The position numbers and the translations under genes are program-made. A stretch of 64,000 nucleotides of DNA from Rhynchosporium graminicola (taxonomy: Eukaryota; Ascomycota; Leotiomycetes; Helotiales; Ploettnerulaceae): positions 1,230,704-1,294,703 of the forward strand of contig FJUW01000007.1 in assembly GCA_900074885.1 (NCBI GenBank), read 5' to 3'. Of this stretch, positions 1 through 13,195 are shown piece by piece; position 1 is the stretch's first letter; each line of letters starts with the position of its first letter. The notes under the pieces are model-generated. The model was given only the letters and a program-made list of their open reading frames with translations. It was not told the origin of the DNA and did no database searches.

Positions 1-1661
1 TGCTTCGGCATCCATCACGAACCAGCAACAAATCATCAAGAACTTTGAGGCACAGGCTCCTTTCAAAGATGCCGCTAAGTCGATCACCAATGCATGGTCG
101 AAGTCTCTCAACCACCTCGTAGAGTCGATGAACGACATGACTGCCGAGGCAAAGGCTATCTGGGACGAGGTTACAATGTACTTCCCAGAAGAGATGGACA
201 AGGCAACTTTCTTCTCGGCCCCAAAGCCTCATGTAAAGAAGCCAGACAGCGTCTGGGACTTTATCGTCAAGGGCTCTGATGTCCAAAGCGTCTGGGTTGA
301 GAACGCCGACGGAGAGAAGGAGAGAGAGATCGATGGAAAGTTGGAATCATACAAGTTGCGGGCCAAGCACGTTGATCCTTCCAAACTTGGTATCGATAAG
401 GTCAAGCAGTACAGTGGTTATCTTGATGATGACGAGGATGACAAGCATCTCTTCTACTGTTAGTATTGACATTCCTATACTTCTGAGCAGCTTTTAATGA
501 CTCATAGGGTTCTTTGAGTCTCGCAACGACCCAAAGAAAGACCCCGTAATCTTGTGGCTCAACGGCGGCCCAGGATGCTCGTCCCTCACTGGCTTATTCC
601 TCGAACTTGGCCCTGCTTCCATCGACAAGAACCTCAAGATCCACAACAACCCATACTCCTGGAACGCCAATGCTTCGGTTATCTTCCTTGATCAGCCAGT
701 TAACGTTGGTTACTCTTACAGCGGCAGCTCCGTTAGCAACACCATCGCTGCTGGAAAGGATGTCTATGCTCTCTTGACCCTCTTCTTCAAGCAATTCCCA
801 GAGTACGCCAAGCAGGACTTCCACATTGCTGGAGAGTCCTACGCTGGTCACTACATCCCAGTCTTCACGTCTGAGATTCTTTCGCACAAGAAGCGCAACA
901 TCAACTTGAAGTCCGTCCTTATCGGTAACGGTCTGACTGATGGATTGACTCAATACGAGAAGTACGAGCCAATGGCATGTGGAAAGGGTGGGTACCCTGC
1001 CGTTCTCGATGCAGGTGAATGCCAGGCTATGTCCAACGCTCTCCCCCGTTGCCAGAGCATGATCCAAGCATGCTATGACAGCGAGAGTGTTTGGTCGTGT
1101 GTCCCTGCCAGCATCTACTGTAACAACGCCTTGTTAGGACCATACCAGAAGACTGGCCAGAACGTCTACGACATCCGTGGCAAGTGCGAGGATACTAGCA
1201 ATCTCTGCTACTCCGCTCTTGGCTGGATCAGCGAGTACTTGAACAAAGCAGATGTGCAGAAGGAGCTTGGCGTCGAAGTCAGCAGCTACGACAGCTGCAA
1301 CTTTGATATCAACCGCAACTTCCTATTCCAAGGTGACTGGATGCAGCCATTCCACCGTCTCGTACCCGGCATTCTTGAGCAAATCCCTGTCTTGATCTAC
1401 GCTGGTGACGCCGATTTCATCTGCAACTGGCTCGGTAACCAAGCATGGACTAACGCTCTCGAGTGGCCAGGACAGAAGGACTTTAACAAGGCCGAAATCA
1501 AGGATATTAAGCTTGATAGTGGCGACAAGTACGGCAAGATCAAGCACAGTGGCAATTTCACCTTCCTCCAGATATTCGGAGCTGGACACATGGTGCCTAT
1601 GGATCAACCTGAGGCTTCTTTGGACTTCTTGAACAGATGGGTTGGTGGAGAGTGGTTCTAG
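1..1661 (+). CDS. cpyA: Carboxypeptidase Y (vacuolar serine carboxypeptidase), 5' end outside the window
   Basis: Serine carboxypeptidase of family S10, which removes C-terminal residues from peptides in the vacuole. The reading frame is already open at base 2, so the signal peptide and most of the propeptide lie upstream of the window. Exon 1 ends at 458; a 49-bp intron (459-507, GT..AG) splits a Trp codon; exon 2 runs from 508 to the stop at 1659-1661. Joining gives [13 protein letters not shown], followed by the family block [11 protein letters not shown]. The catalytic triad is visible: Ser in GESYAGHY (codon 837-839), Asp in [11 protein letters not shown] (1413-1415) and His in [11 protein letters not shown] (1587-1589). 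Paired cysteines and N-glycosylation sequons (NAS, NFT) fit a secretory-route vacuolar enzyme. The acidic DDDEDD stretch just before the intron belongs to the start of the mature enzyme region. The gene looks intact in the visible part. Confidence 0.96.
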
Positions 1662-3146
1662 ATGGATGACGACGTTAAGCATTGAATTGTATAATGGGAC
1701 CAGGAAATGTATAAGATATCTTGGTTTAGAATAAGAGGTGCACGGCTTTCATAGTATTTCGTAGGCTTGCCTCATTAAGTAAATCAATTCACCCCGAAGC
1801 ACTTCTCATTATCGTCTTTGATGTGATGTGATTCTCTTCTTCCCTTCCGTTGGAGTCGATACGAGAAATCTACCGCTGCCGTGGTTGATAATCGAATAAG
1901 CGATGCTAGCGGACAAGTCGATTTCTGGGCTATCAGACTACAAGACCACCCACAGAGCGAGAACTGATGGTTTGTTGCTACTGTCATTATCTAGGAAACA
2001 TAGTATAATGCAGTACTTTTTTGAACAGCGTGATTGCATTCTGGTGGTCCTTGAAGTAGCTCGGGTCTTCACAATTGAGAATTAGGGAGATAAACATTTT
2101 GGTCTACGATAGCAGGATACTTAATCATGAGGAGGGTCAAATGGGCGTTTCTCTATTAGTAGTAACGATAGTGATTCCTGTAATGTTTTTTCTTCAACGC
2201 CTAAAAAGTTAAACATATATCTATGTGACCTTAACAGAAGTGCATAAGAACGGAAGTGGAAAAAACTGCAATGGCGTGTCATTTGACTCCAAGACAATAG
2301 GCTGAAGTGATCGGGATACCAGGTAGATACGATATAAAATGAAGTGACTTCCAGTGCATCGAAAAAGAAAGAAAATCTCGGGAGAGAGAAAGGGAGGTTT
2401 CAGCACACGTCTGCAGCTGCTCGTCTTCGATGCATCTCCTCTGATTCTCGTCACATTAGCTTGATTGTTAAGTAAGTTTGAGAATGATTTCTGGATTCTT
2501 TTTCATCTCAAATCGAAGTCTCATAGAGCTTCGTGACGTTCGCAAATCGAAGTCTCATAGAGCTTCGTGACGTTCGTACTTCAAGGCTGGGCAAATTCAT
2601 CTCCGGCGAAGCAAGGACCTGTTACCTCTCGCAAAGTTATCGAGTAATGGTGTGACTCTAAAGTATTACCTTGCGAGACTATTGCTCACATCGGGTTAAA
2701 AGTCGGACAACCTTTACTGGATATGACTATAATACTACTTGATAGTCGTATGTGATGACTTTGCTAGTAGATGACTTTACTTCGCTCGGGACGAAATTTC
2801 CTAGCCTCGCTTTGACAATCAAGTGAAGTTTTAAATTTCAATTGCGACTTTCGATTATTTTCAAGTCGATGTCATGTAATGTTCCTGCGATTTTATTTTA
2901 ACAATCAAGTGGGGTCCCCAAAGTTAGTACATGACTTTAGATCTCTCTCATTACGAGTTGAGCTCGCTACTATCTTTAATAAAGGGTCCAAAACAGATGT
3001 CAGCCACATCGGCACGTGACTCTTGACGCAAGCCACATCGCTTATGCTAGCGCACCGCACGAAATTCGCTCTTTGCAAAAGTTCGGACCACGACGATACA
3101 GATAATTCCAGAACAACGACCAACGACCCCATCGCCAACCGCAAAG
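1662..3146. other. Intergenic: cpyA 3' flank and RPL17 upstream region
   Basis: I see no convincing gene here; open frames are short and unlike known proteins. It should hold the cpyA 3' UTR and the RPL17 promoter and 5' UTR. A CACGTGAC motif lies near 3013-3020, about 130 bp before the RPL17 ATG. The only distinct structure is a 34-bp perfect tandem duplication, listed separately. Confidence 0.6.
2509..2576. repeat. Perfect 34-bp tandem duplication
   Basis: Bases 2509-2542 and 2543-2576 are identical (unit begins CAAATCGAAGTC and ends CGTGACGTTCG). It lies in the intergenic region between cpyA and RPL17. No mismatch is seen between the two units, so the duplication is recent or under homogenisation. 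Confidence 0.95.
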
Positions 3147-4133
3147 ATGGTGAGTGAACCTGTCTCCCTTTTTCCGATCAATCGCTCCGGAATGCTTCAT
3201 CGATTTTACTGTGGTCTTGCTGGACGGATATTTATGGAGGAGGAGGGAAGAAACATGGATGGATGGATCGACTTGAAGGCTCCCTCTCTCCATGGCTCTT
3301 CATGACACCCAAGCAGAATTACGACTGGAGGCGAGGCTATGAGGAATTGAAATGCACTGAAGCATCTGGAGCGGCATACTTCGAAAACCTGCGAGAATTG
3401 GGTCAAGGAAATGCTAATCAAATACTCTCTGCTTAGGTCCGTTACGCCGCCACAGAAATCCACCCAACAAAGTCCGCTCGTGCGCGTGGAGCGTACTTGC
3501 GTGTCTCTTTCAAGAACACTCGTGAGACTGCTCAGGCTATCAACGGATGGAAGTTACAGCGTGCTGTTAAGTTCCTCGAGAACGTCCAGGAGCACAAGGA
3601 GGCTGTCCCAATGAGAAGATACGCTGGAGGAACCGGTCGCGCATCTCAGGGTATGAAGAGCCCCTCCAGAATACGAAAGACGAACGAATGAACCTGTGGG
3701 GTTCTGCTGGAACATTTGTTGACAAGTTTGGTGGACAGGAAAGCAATTCGGTGTTTCCCGTGCTAGATGGCCACAAAAGTCTGCTGAGTTCTTGCTCGGC
3801 CTTCTCAAGAACGCTGAGGCAAACGCGGATACCAAGGGTCTCGATACCGGCAACCTTGTCGTCAAGCACATCCAGGTCAACCAGGCACCCAAGCAACGTC
3901 GCCGAACTTACCGTGCCCACGGTCGTGTAAGTTTACAGAAGCGCATGGGAGAAGCGCCAGAAGCTGACAATACGTAGATCAACCCATACATGTCCAACCC
4001 ATGCCACATCGAACTCATCCTAACCGAAGGCGAAGAGGTTGTCCAGAAGTCGAGCGCCGTTGAGGGTCGTGATGCTCACTTGAGCTCGAGACAACGTGGT
4101 GTCCGAAGCCGCAAGGCCATCACTGCTGCATAG
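3147..4133 (+). CDS. RPL17: 60S ribosomal protein L17 (uL22)
   Basis: Large-subunit ribosomal protein that lines the peptide exit tunnel. Four exons rebuild a 186-residue protein, the usual eukaryotic length: 3147-3149 (only the ATG), 3437-3650, 3739-3926, 3978-4133. Introns are 287, 88 and 51 bp, all GT..AG, and the frame closes exactly. The protein begins [19 protein letters not shown] and contains the family blocks [43 protein letters not shown], the basic loop [15 protein letters not shown], and the conserved [16 protein letters not shown] strand. A long first intron directly after the start codon is common in fungal ribosomal protein genes. The start is fixed by the conserved N-terminus. 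Nothing is broken. Confidence 0.97.
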
Positions 4134-5138
4134 AGGGTCATTTGTTTTTCGGGTTTGGGCTTGGCATCATCATGATTGATTCGGGGTTTGCGAGGGGCTA
4201 AGTGGGATCCGCGGAGTGGCTTTTCTAGTCAGATGGCTGGCTGTACTTCAATATAGCTGGTCGCCCTTGGCACACAAAAACAATTCATGAACAGTAGTTG
4301 TATCTTATGTACGTGAGATTTGAGCTTGAGGTCCTTGGAAGGTCTGAAATTCATTTGTAGGCTACGGATCTATGTCCGAGGATGCTGCCAAAGCCGGGTT
4401 CAGAGCCCAATAAAGACGCTCATCTTCCCAACCCTCCATCTCCTCTAAGCTCTAACCATACTCATGACGATCATTGCTTGCAGATTGAGTGAACCAGGTG
4501 GATGCTTTCTCCACATATGTGTTTTTTAACCTACGAGATAACGAAGAAAAAATCATAAAACACAGAGGCCTCAAGGTTCTTCACTTTGAATAGATTAACC
4601 CAAGACACACCCACTAAAATATCCTCCTAGTGTATTCACGGAAAAACGGAGTATTCTCTCGAAGATAAAAATCAGTTTCATTAAGATTTTGTACTCGTTC
4701 ATTCATCATGTCAGTGACGGATATCCTTTAGTCATCCATCATGGAAAGCAGTATACAGTACATAACTCGCCAACAAGCGGCGAGACCACTTTCCGGGTAT
4801 ATCAGAGTTGCGTAATCGTGACTAGAAGGGAAGCCCAGCAATCCAAAGGATTGAAATGCTTTCTGTCCATCCTCCTTGATCTCCTTAGGCCTTCCTCTGA
4901 TCGCAATGACCAAGCGGAAGTATGTGTGAGGCCTTCAACCCTGAAATGCGTCCCAAAAACAACCATTTGTCATTAAAGAATGCTCCTTAACCGACGCTAT
5001 GCAGATTTAATCAACACAAGAAACTTATGACAAGAAGTGTGAAAGGTAGATGAGGAGAAGAGCATGTTGAATCCGTTGGTGATTGCTCGATTTTGGTGTA
5101 CCAAAAGACGGATCGATCCAAGAAATACGAAGAAGCAC
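4134..5138. other. Intergenic between convergent genes
   Basis: About 1 kb between the RPL17 stop and the stop of the F-box gene on the opposite strand. It should hold both 3' UTRs. A 95-codon frame at 4689-4976 has no recognisable content, and I treat it as chance. I see no RNA gene or repeat. Confidence 0.5.
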
Positions 5139-7844
5139 TCAAAAGAATGTCCTAGTGGATGATGCCCGAATACCGGCAATCTCGACCACGCCTCCAAATC
5201 GGCCCAGACCTGCATTCTGAAATCCATCAAGCTGCGCATCGAGTACTAAGTCGGGTTGTGAGATGCGCCAAGAGCCGACATTCATGTTCCATGCATTCTC
5301 CAGTGTCTGAACTTCAACAGGCTCGATGTGGTTGATGATAGTTGCCAGAATTGAAGGTTCTAGCGGCTTCATCATCTGGTCTTCGAGTTCAGTGATTCGC
5401 TTTTTGATGGTGGCGGGTTGTCTCGGTGTAATCATCCCAGCCTCGAGGACAGTCTGGTCAAAGTCAAGAGGAACTCGTACGTATCCGCATGACTCGAAAG
5501 AGAGTTTGGTGAGTCGCGTGGGCTCTGTGGGTTCTGCTTCGTAAGCATATCCTCTGGCATAGCGAATGTCTTCCAGGGTAGTGCTCGGTGTCAAGCGGTT
5601 GAGAATATCTGCCCAAGAGCCGCTACGAGGACCCTCGAGCCACAAAGGCGGTGCATTTGGGTGTGGCGCAGTAACTGATTGATTTGGAACTTGAGTACTT
5701 AGGCCACCGAATGGATTTGGCTGCAGATTGACGAAGTTGTTTGCTACCGCTTGAGCAGCCAGTTGAGGTAGCTGAGCATTCTGAGCGCCTTGTGTGATGT
5801 GGCCAGGAGTGGCGCCTCGCGTGATCCTCGAAGTCAGTGAGACCGAGTCAAACGAGATGCTTTGCAGAACTCCTTTTCTCATCGGGTTCAAGAACTGTTT
5901 GAGAATATGGGGGCTAAACCAACAATTCTTCAGTGACAGATTTTCAACGTGTGGAAGATCCAAAACATCCTGCTGCTGAGACCTATTCACCATATTCATA
6001 GCACTTGACACCACCGGAGCTGCCAATATGTTCTGATTGCGCGCAAAGAGTCCTGGTGCATACTCCCCACCACACAGCCACTCGAAGTGAATGTCCTTGA
6101 TGTGCTCTCGTCTGCCGATTTGCTGTGTGAATAAAGCATAGACTGCCGACACGGCTTGTGAGTGAGATACTCTGCTATCTTGAACCCAGCTTGTGGCTTC
6201 CTTTTTGACTTCTCTCCAATCGGGAATAACAGCAAGTGAAAGACACCTCAGCGCAGGAAGACTATCCCAGAAGTCTTCCCGGCGAAGAATTGTGAGATGT
6301 CGGCCGGGTAGACGCGCGATACTGAGCTTCTCAATGCCTTTGAACGTGCTATGATTGTCTATGATGGCAATAGCCCACGATTGCATGAAAGCAGTCTGCG
6401 CCCATTCCATTTCTAGCAGCATTTCTCTCTGCGCGTTGGTAAGATCGTTCGGCTTCAACGAATCATCTTTCAATGTCTTTGCTAACCTGGCATTGCGCCT
6501 TGAAACTGTGGTTGTTGTCTGATTATCGTCCTCCTCGAGATCCTCGCTCCAGTCGAGATCTTCTCCCGCAAAGGTCACCATGGTAGTATCGATAGGGGTA
6601 GTAGTATTGACTGGAGGGGCGGGGATTAAACGCTGAGCAGGTCCATAGTTCCGTTGGATGATAGTCGTTGCCAGTGAAGCTTCGAGTGAACCATCATCTC
6701 CAGGCAATATTGCTGCATGATCAGCTGCCTGTAGCATCTGTACCGCAGCGTCGGCCTCTCTCTGTGAGACTCCGGCTTCTAGGACCATCCGAAGATATCG
6801 GTGATATGTTGAGTCTGTAGGCGGAGCCTGGGAAGTCGGCCTCGATACTTTAGGCGCAGCCAACTTAGGTTCGGGAACAAACTTGGGCGTGCCAAACACA
6901 GCAGGCTTATCACCCCGTTCTGCTACTCTCTGGTTGATGTCGGGGCCGGCAAGCCAGCCTAAGCCTCCATCAATCGACAAGCCCAGTTCCTTTGCGGAGC
7001 AAATATATTTCAGAGCTTTTGCCATGGTTCTAGTCTCGTCTGCTGTCTGTTCTAGACCCTCGAGCTGCGAGTATCTATTGTATGTCTTGTAAGGCCACCG
7101 GTAAGGACCCCAGAAGGTCAGTATGACTTCCTGGTCGGATTTCCTGGGAGGTCTTGCTAATCTGCAGTAATCGATTTCGAAGCTCATAGCGAACCGCTTG
7201 ATCCATCTTCCAAATCTGTAGATGTATATCAGCATTCGTCCATAAAGTGTCCCATACATAATCACCTACCCTTGGAATACCCGCATGCCCTGATCTTGCA
7301 ACATAACAGAGCCATGTGGTATCTCATGCGACCCCGTAGTCTCTGGTGTGATTCCATATATTTCCGGCCTAAACGGTACCACCACTATTCGGAAGAGCGC
7401 TTCAGAAACTTTGCGATCAAACTCCTTGTTGACGAGGCGCATATTCTGGACACCAGACCGAGGGAGGTAAGAGACGATCAAGGTGAAGATTTCGACAGGA
7501 AGTTGATTAGGCGGCCATATCCACGTCGAAACGCTTTCCGATTTCTTCTCAGACGATCGCGGGAAGCCTACAGCCTTTAAGGCCAGACTCTTTATTTTCG
7601 TATTCATCGAATGCATTGCGGGCGAGCTGCTGCCTTTGATCTTACGGCGCTTTAGAGGAGAACATGAAATGTCGGACATCGTGTGTGGAGAGTTCTTGGA
7701 CTGGTCTGGCAGGCGCGACCATGAGATATTCGAAGTGTAGATAGGTTTGCTCGGGGAGCCAGATGATTTGAGATGACGCTGTCCTGGTGAGGCGGATAGG
7801 ACTTTGCTCGAGCAGACAAGGCTCAGTCCGAGCAAGTGAAGCAA
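5139..7844 (-). CDS. Large F-box protein, substrate unknown
   Basis: Two exons on minus, 7844-7270 and 7215-5139, joined across a 54-bp intron (7269-7216, GTAGGT..TACAG) that splits a Gly codon; total 883 residues from the first ATG. An F-box-like segment lies at about residues 112-155 (PPNQLPVEIFTLIVSYLPRS, then a helix with RLVNKEFDRKVSEALFR), the region that in F-box proteins binds Skp1 in SCF ubiquitin ligases. A basic KRRKIK stretch near residue 65 could be a nuclear signal. The middle is acidic (EDLDWSEDLEEDDNQ). The rest looks like the long, weakly conserved ligand part of fungal F-box proteins, with scattered leucine-rich segments (ENLSLKNCWFSPHI, LRCLSLAVIPDW) but no regular repeat I could count. 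The true start may be the Met at 7679, because the first 55 residues look like read-through; that would give 828 residues. Confidence 0.75.
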
Positions 7845-8887
7845 AAGTGAAAGTATTGCCAGATACAGCTCATATATAGTTGGATATTATTGATTATAAC
7901 CTAATATCATAGATTGGGTCGATTGAATGTGTAACGCGCCGACAACCCTTAAGGCTCGAAGGTGAGGCTAGACGTCTGGATCTTTTGCTAGGATGCGTAA
8001 GACCGTAGATCGCGGGGCAGATTTCACGTGGGAATGATACTACTTTTCAAGGATCTTTTTCTTCCCGCTATTTCCTAAAAGCAAGTGGCCTAGAAAGAGA
8101 CTTTCAAATCTAGTTTGACATGGCCTTAACCTAGTAGATTCTTATCTTCCAATCCGGAAAGCGGATTTCATGATCGATTCAACCTTCTTCATTGAAGCAC
8201 TCCACAGTTGAGCGAAGCGAACAAAACAAACAACGAGGATGCAGTATTATAGATATCGAAGCGTAACGACTGAAGGGATCTTGATGTGTCTCATAGGAAC
8301 GCTGCTTAAACTTCGAGGCCCGTCTCTTATTTGAAGATCGCCTATTTTTGACAACTGATGCTCATGGCATGCGCTCTTACCAGGGAGATATGCTTCCGAT
8401 ACATGCACAACTATTCATTTGAGCCATTTAGAGATCCCTTCCCAGACACGCTTGGATCCTGTCACACTAAATGGTTGCTTGGACACTAGCAACCACCTGC
8501 TGGTTTAATCAGTAAGAAAATGAGCTGCTTTACTGGCGGTTCAAAGCACGTATAGGTCCAGTCTGGACTAAAGAAAATCAAAGACCTCTTTGAAGTGAAC
8601 TAATTGTAGAATTGGCCCACAAAAGATTCAGTCTAACAATATGAATTCTAGATTGAGAAGAGGCGCTTTGCCAAACATGCAGGACAAAAAAACAATGCCA
8701 TATTGGAACTCCTCCTCTAACTGAAGAAGTCACTACCAAAAACCCAAACTCCACTTAATACGTCTGGTATGTAAGGTATCCCCATCTAAACGCCGTCTCT
8801 TTCCGCCGATTGTTATCCCACAAAATTCTGCATCAGGAATCATCCGCCCTACAGCACAATCTAATTATAATTATTCTTCGATCTTTA
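7845..8887. other. Intergenic, F-box gene promoter side
   Basis: About 1 kb between the start of the minus-strand F-box gene and the stop of the next minus-strand gene. I see no gene, RNA or repeat. It should contain the F-box gene promoter and the 3' UTR of the gene at 8888-10654. Confidence 0.45.
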
Positions 8888-10654
8888 TCAGACTTTCTCG
8901 GCTCGTCTCTCAAGTAACTTCATAGCAGTCTCGGTACACCGCGCGATCTTTGGTCGAGTTCCCTCTGCTTCCGACGAGCCAAAGCTGGGCGCTCGAGAGA
9001 TCTCAGAGACATTCCGCTTCAGGGTTGGCGACCAGGCTGTAATAATGTCGCCTGCTGCTGGTCGGCTTGTATCTAGATCTTGGGCTGCGGTCTTGCGGGA
9101 AGGACCATCAAGGAGAGGATCGTACAGCCACGAATCTTCCAGTCCAGGTTTGAAAGAAGGAGTATCTTCAAGTTCAGACCATGAGATGGTATCGCTAGCC
9201 ATTGCGATGTATAGGTCAAGGATCTTTCCGCTCTCGTCGTTGACTGCACAATTTCGCTGCAGGAAGTCGGCATCGTAGCTACTTCCAAAGAGGTAATCGT
9301 CGAGTTGACGTAGCATTGGAAGACCTCTCAGGTTTTTAGCGTCGCATAAGCGAGCAACAAGTGGATGCCAGGGACGGCCGTGAATGATGTTCGCGAAAGC
9401 ATCACTAACCGCTTTCCTGAATGAAACAGCGTCGGTATCTGGAATGACGACTACTTGATGAAGACCTAGAAGGTGTTATTCCATGTGTCCAGATTGATCC
9501 GTTGAGGTCCAGAGCTGAAGATCAGATGGATGACTTTGATCCGAGTAGTAAAAGCTTCACATACCTCGTGAGAGACAACGCTTGTAGGCAGCTGTATCCT
9601 TCTCAAAGGGGAACGGTTGTGACGAGGTAGGTAAGAGTGATACGTGAAGTGTCCAGGATTGAGAACCGGACCCGACAGATGACACTCTTTCTCGGAATGA
9701 GGAAATGCGTGACAATTCATCAGTCATCACGAGATGGGAAGGTAACCGAGACTCGTGAGTTGTTGGACTTAGGCTGGTATCATATTCTTCCGAAATGACA
9801 GAACATTCCGTATCATTGTCCATTCTTAGAGAAGGCGGGGTCGATGCCTTCCTCCGTCTACTTACCATGGGGGTTTCAAGGGTCAGGGTCTTCTCCAGAG
9901 CGTCGACCTTATCCTCAAGTCGCATCGATGCATCGTCCATTTCTTCCAATTGATTTCTAATTCCTTGTACACCATCCTCCAGGGCTTCAATATGGTCTTC
10001 GTAGTATGGCGTCCGCTTAGTCAAGTTTCCAATGTGACTGAACAAACTACTCTGGGCTCGATAGACGCTCTTGAATTCCGTTTCCGTTTCTCCTCTGGTT
10101 CTATCCACTAGCTCCTCCAGACGACCAAGACGATCTACAAAGCCACCTCGATCACCGCTCCTCGCCCTATCCAACCCAACTTCAAGCATATCAATCTTCT
10201 TCCTGAGAGCTTCTAGCTCACGTCGTTCGACTGATGCGTGTTCCTTCCATGGGATATGATAACAAGCCTGATGACCGCAATCGCAAGTGCTTCCGGCAGG
10301 AATCGTTCGATTTAAAGCAAATCCAACACAAGCACAACGTAGGCCTTTGACCTCCGGGTGCAACATAATGTATCGACAGCCACCTTCAGGCAGATCCGAA
10401 TCGCTGGCTCGCGCCTTCTCACGAGGAGGAGGAGAGAACATATTGCTCGTGGTAGCCAGTCTTTCCAAATCGATGGCTCCAAAGGGCAGTGGAAAACATG
10501 GAGTATCAATCGGTAGGGACTGGAAAGGCCTAGAGGGTCGCGAGAGTTGGAGAATTCTGCTGGGGAGTGGATCTTTGATAAATGCAGGTTTGGGGATCTC
10601 TGGAGGGATGGGGGAGTGGGATGAGGTGGGGGTCGGCAGCCAGGCGCTATTCAA
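8888..10654 (-). CDS. Unknown fungal protein with Cys/His cluster and coiled coil
   Basis: Two exons on minus, 10654-9565 and 9465-8888, separated by a 99-bp intron (9564-9466, GTATGT..CTAG). The frame closes at 555 residues. I do not recognise a named family. The N-terminal 75 residues are Pro/Ser rich. A compact cluster follows at about residues 93-133: one Cys, a CxC, then CDCGHQACYH, which would suit a small zinc-binding fold. Residues 140-260 are charged heptad-like helices (ELEALRKKIDMLEVGLDRA, IEALEDGVQGIRNQLEEMDD), a probable coiled coil. After the junction the protein continues GLHQVVVIPDTDAVSFRKAV and a globular-looking segment with HGRPWHPLVARLCDAKNLRG, then an acidic and a Ser-rich tail. 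The function is unknown; oligomerisation through the coiled coil is inference. A start at Met72 (MFSPPPREK) is possible. Confidence 0.75.
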
Positions 10655-11203
10655 ACTCTAACAAACGGACCGGAACGCGGCACGGGTTCCAAGGGGCAAG
10701 CTTGGTATCGGACAGTCAAGGGGTATCCAGCCAGCAGAGCGATCACTCCTTCAAAACTTTCTTGAAACCTTTTTTGTATGTCTCTCTCGGTCAGCTTGAG
10801 AGAATGTGAATTGTGGAAGAATCCGCGGAGGGCAACAACCAAAGGACGAGTGAGAACATAGCAGTCTCGGGAGCAAGGCTCGCCCTGGCCGGTCCATGGC
10901 GTGCGCGACGGGGGCATGAAGAGGTGCGGACGGACGTTGTTCAGGGTTTCGAATGCAACTTTATCAGTGAAGGAGGTGTGAGAGTAGAGAGAGAGAGATA
11001 TTGAAGGGACGAGGCAGGGTGTGGTGGTCCGCATCGAGGGAGAAATGGTGTGTGGGTGTGGGTGTGGGCATGAATAATGAGCCCGGATAACTAACTGCCT
11101 GTTATCCCTCTACAGCCGGAATCTCTTTTGTCTGCTCCGGCGAGCGCTGGAACTGGTGGATGGGCCCGAATGTAGTGAGCCTGCAACTTCCTGGCATCAT
11201 TTT

Positions 11204-11260
11204 GCTCTGCTCTGCTCTGCTCTGCTCTGCTCTGCCCTGCCCTGCCCTGCCCTGCCCTGG
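11204..11260. repeat. Pentanucleotide microsatellite (GCTCT)n then (GCCCT)n
   Basis: A run of GCTCT units changes into GCCCT units without interruption. The two unit types differ by one T/C change, so the array probably expanded after that change arose in one unit. Confidence 0.95.
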
Positions 11261-13171
11261 CTTCATCACCAGCAAAAGCAACACCGTGCTGAATCACAAG
11301 CTTTGGTTGGAGTAAATCTGCCATGTTCTGTGCCATAGATAAGAGATCATGGGCGACAAGGGTGTGATGCAGATGGTACGGTACAAGTACGGGGGTACAG
11401 AACGACTCGACTCAACTTGCACCAAGGATGAGGAGGATGAGGATGACGCCGATGCCGCAATATCTCTCAATCCTGTCACGGTATATTTCGGCACGGAATC
11501 AACATCCACTGGCCCGCTGGAATAGCACGCAAGATCCAGCTCGTCTTGCAGTGCTGGGCCTAATTTCAGTACTGTGTAACACTCTAATGTACATCAAACA
11601 TTCATTTTGATGACAGATGACTGTATTGAAGTGCATGGGTCACTATACTATTCCAGGATGCAAATCATATCGAGGTCACTACCAGAGCAAAGGTGCAATA
11701 ATAGCCTGCCCGCAGCCAGCCCTGCGTTATCAGAGCCCCTGTTGTATTGCCTTGTAGCATGTGAACATGGCAGCATCGGTTATGCAATACTTCGTACTTA
11801 TTGCGTTTTGGAAAGGGAGAAGGTACAAGGTACATACATTTCTACTACGCATGTCCCCCGCCCTTGTGTACGTCGTACAACCAACCTCTAAGAAGCTATC
11901 ATATGAAGGGCTTGTAAAGAGCCTGTAGTACGGAAAAGGCCGCAGACCAAGCTTCCTGCACGAAAGATGATAGTCGACCAAGCCCGGAAAAAGAAAAGAT
12001 CGCGGCCTTCGTGAGAGCTTCCGAGTACTTTCAAGTATGGTATGGCATCGACGGAAGGACCCTGCTAGATAGCGGTGTTGGAAGAACGGGACCAACCGCA
12101 CCGTGGGCTTACTTAGTTTGATGGGGCTGACCACGACTCATTCGAGAAACTCACATCGTTGACCCCGAACAGTCTAACCTTTTGTCTGCAAGCCATCATC
12201 TACTAATGAACTGTATCGCAGCAAATTCCCGATTGCCCCCACGTAACCCGGAAATTGCTCAGGCATTTCCCAGCTAAGAACCTCGCTATTTTGGGCGAAT
12301 CTACTTGGTGCCACGGAAGAAAATAAAGAATCTATTATTTTCTATGATTTGTTTGTGATAACGGTAGCTTTCCATCAGATTATGTGAGTAAGAGCTAGCG
12401 GTGAGCAGCTATCAAACGAGAACGAGCATTTCCAGGTGCATAAGAATCCGAGACTACTGATCAACTAGACAAACATTTTCGGATGCACAACAACGGGATG
12501 CTATATACAACAATACATGGTTGCAAGATATCAGTTCTGTGGCATCTTGGTGAGAGGCATATTCATCGAACCTCCGTTAACACAAGCTGTCTTTGAACTG
12601 TTCTATACAAGCAGGTTGTTCATGTTTTCCTATCAGCTTTTGCACGACCTTCGCGAAAAACCCACTTTCAAGGCGACATCTTGGTATATGGTACAGGTCC
12701 CTCCTCAAAGATCCTTACCTCTGATCAAAGCTCAAGTAGCACGATACTTCGGTACCTAATTGTCGGTGAGACGGTGGTACAAATATGATCCCTACTGTAG
12801 TCAGCTCAGTATACTGCCAGATTGGAAATCGATATGCTCACATTAAATTCTATATACTTCGACTGGGAGAGCAGGGTAGTACGAAGGGCAAGGTTTTGAA
12901 GGATGTTGCAACACCGCACTATTGAACGCGGCGCCACTCTGGCAAGACGATACTGGAATAAGTCACGATACAGATTGAGTGAGAATTATTTATACGATGG
13001 AAAAAGAAAGTATTTTCAAGTATCAAAGTAATAGACAGGTCTTCATCGGGAGACACAGTTGGCTCATCAATTAGCCTCTCATCTGCTAGCATTTAGGAGT
13101 CGAATCATACGAAGTAAGAAGCTCGAACTATCGAGCAGAAAATCCGGAACCAGCCAGGGAAGGGGAAGAAA

Positions 13172-13195
13172 GGAAAAGAAAAGAAAAGAAAAGAA
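13172..13195. repeat. Pentanucleotide microsatellite (GAAAA)n
   Basis: Four to five consecutive GAAAA units inside a purine-rich stretch, in noncoding DNA. Confidence 0.9.

Noticed and set aside
10287..10661. 124-codon plus-strand frame
   Set aside because: It is the antisense shadow of the first exon of the minus-strand Cys/His coiled-coil gene.
11730..12134. 134-codon minus-strand frame
   Set aside because: No recognisable domain, no supporting splice pattern and no protein-like composition; taken as chance.
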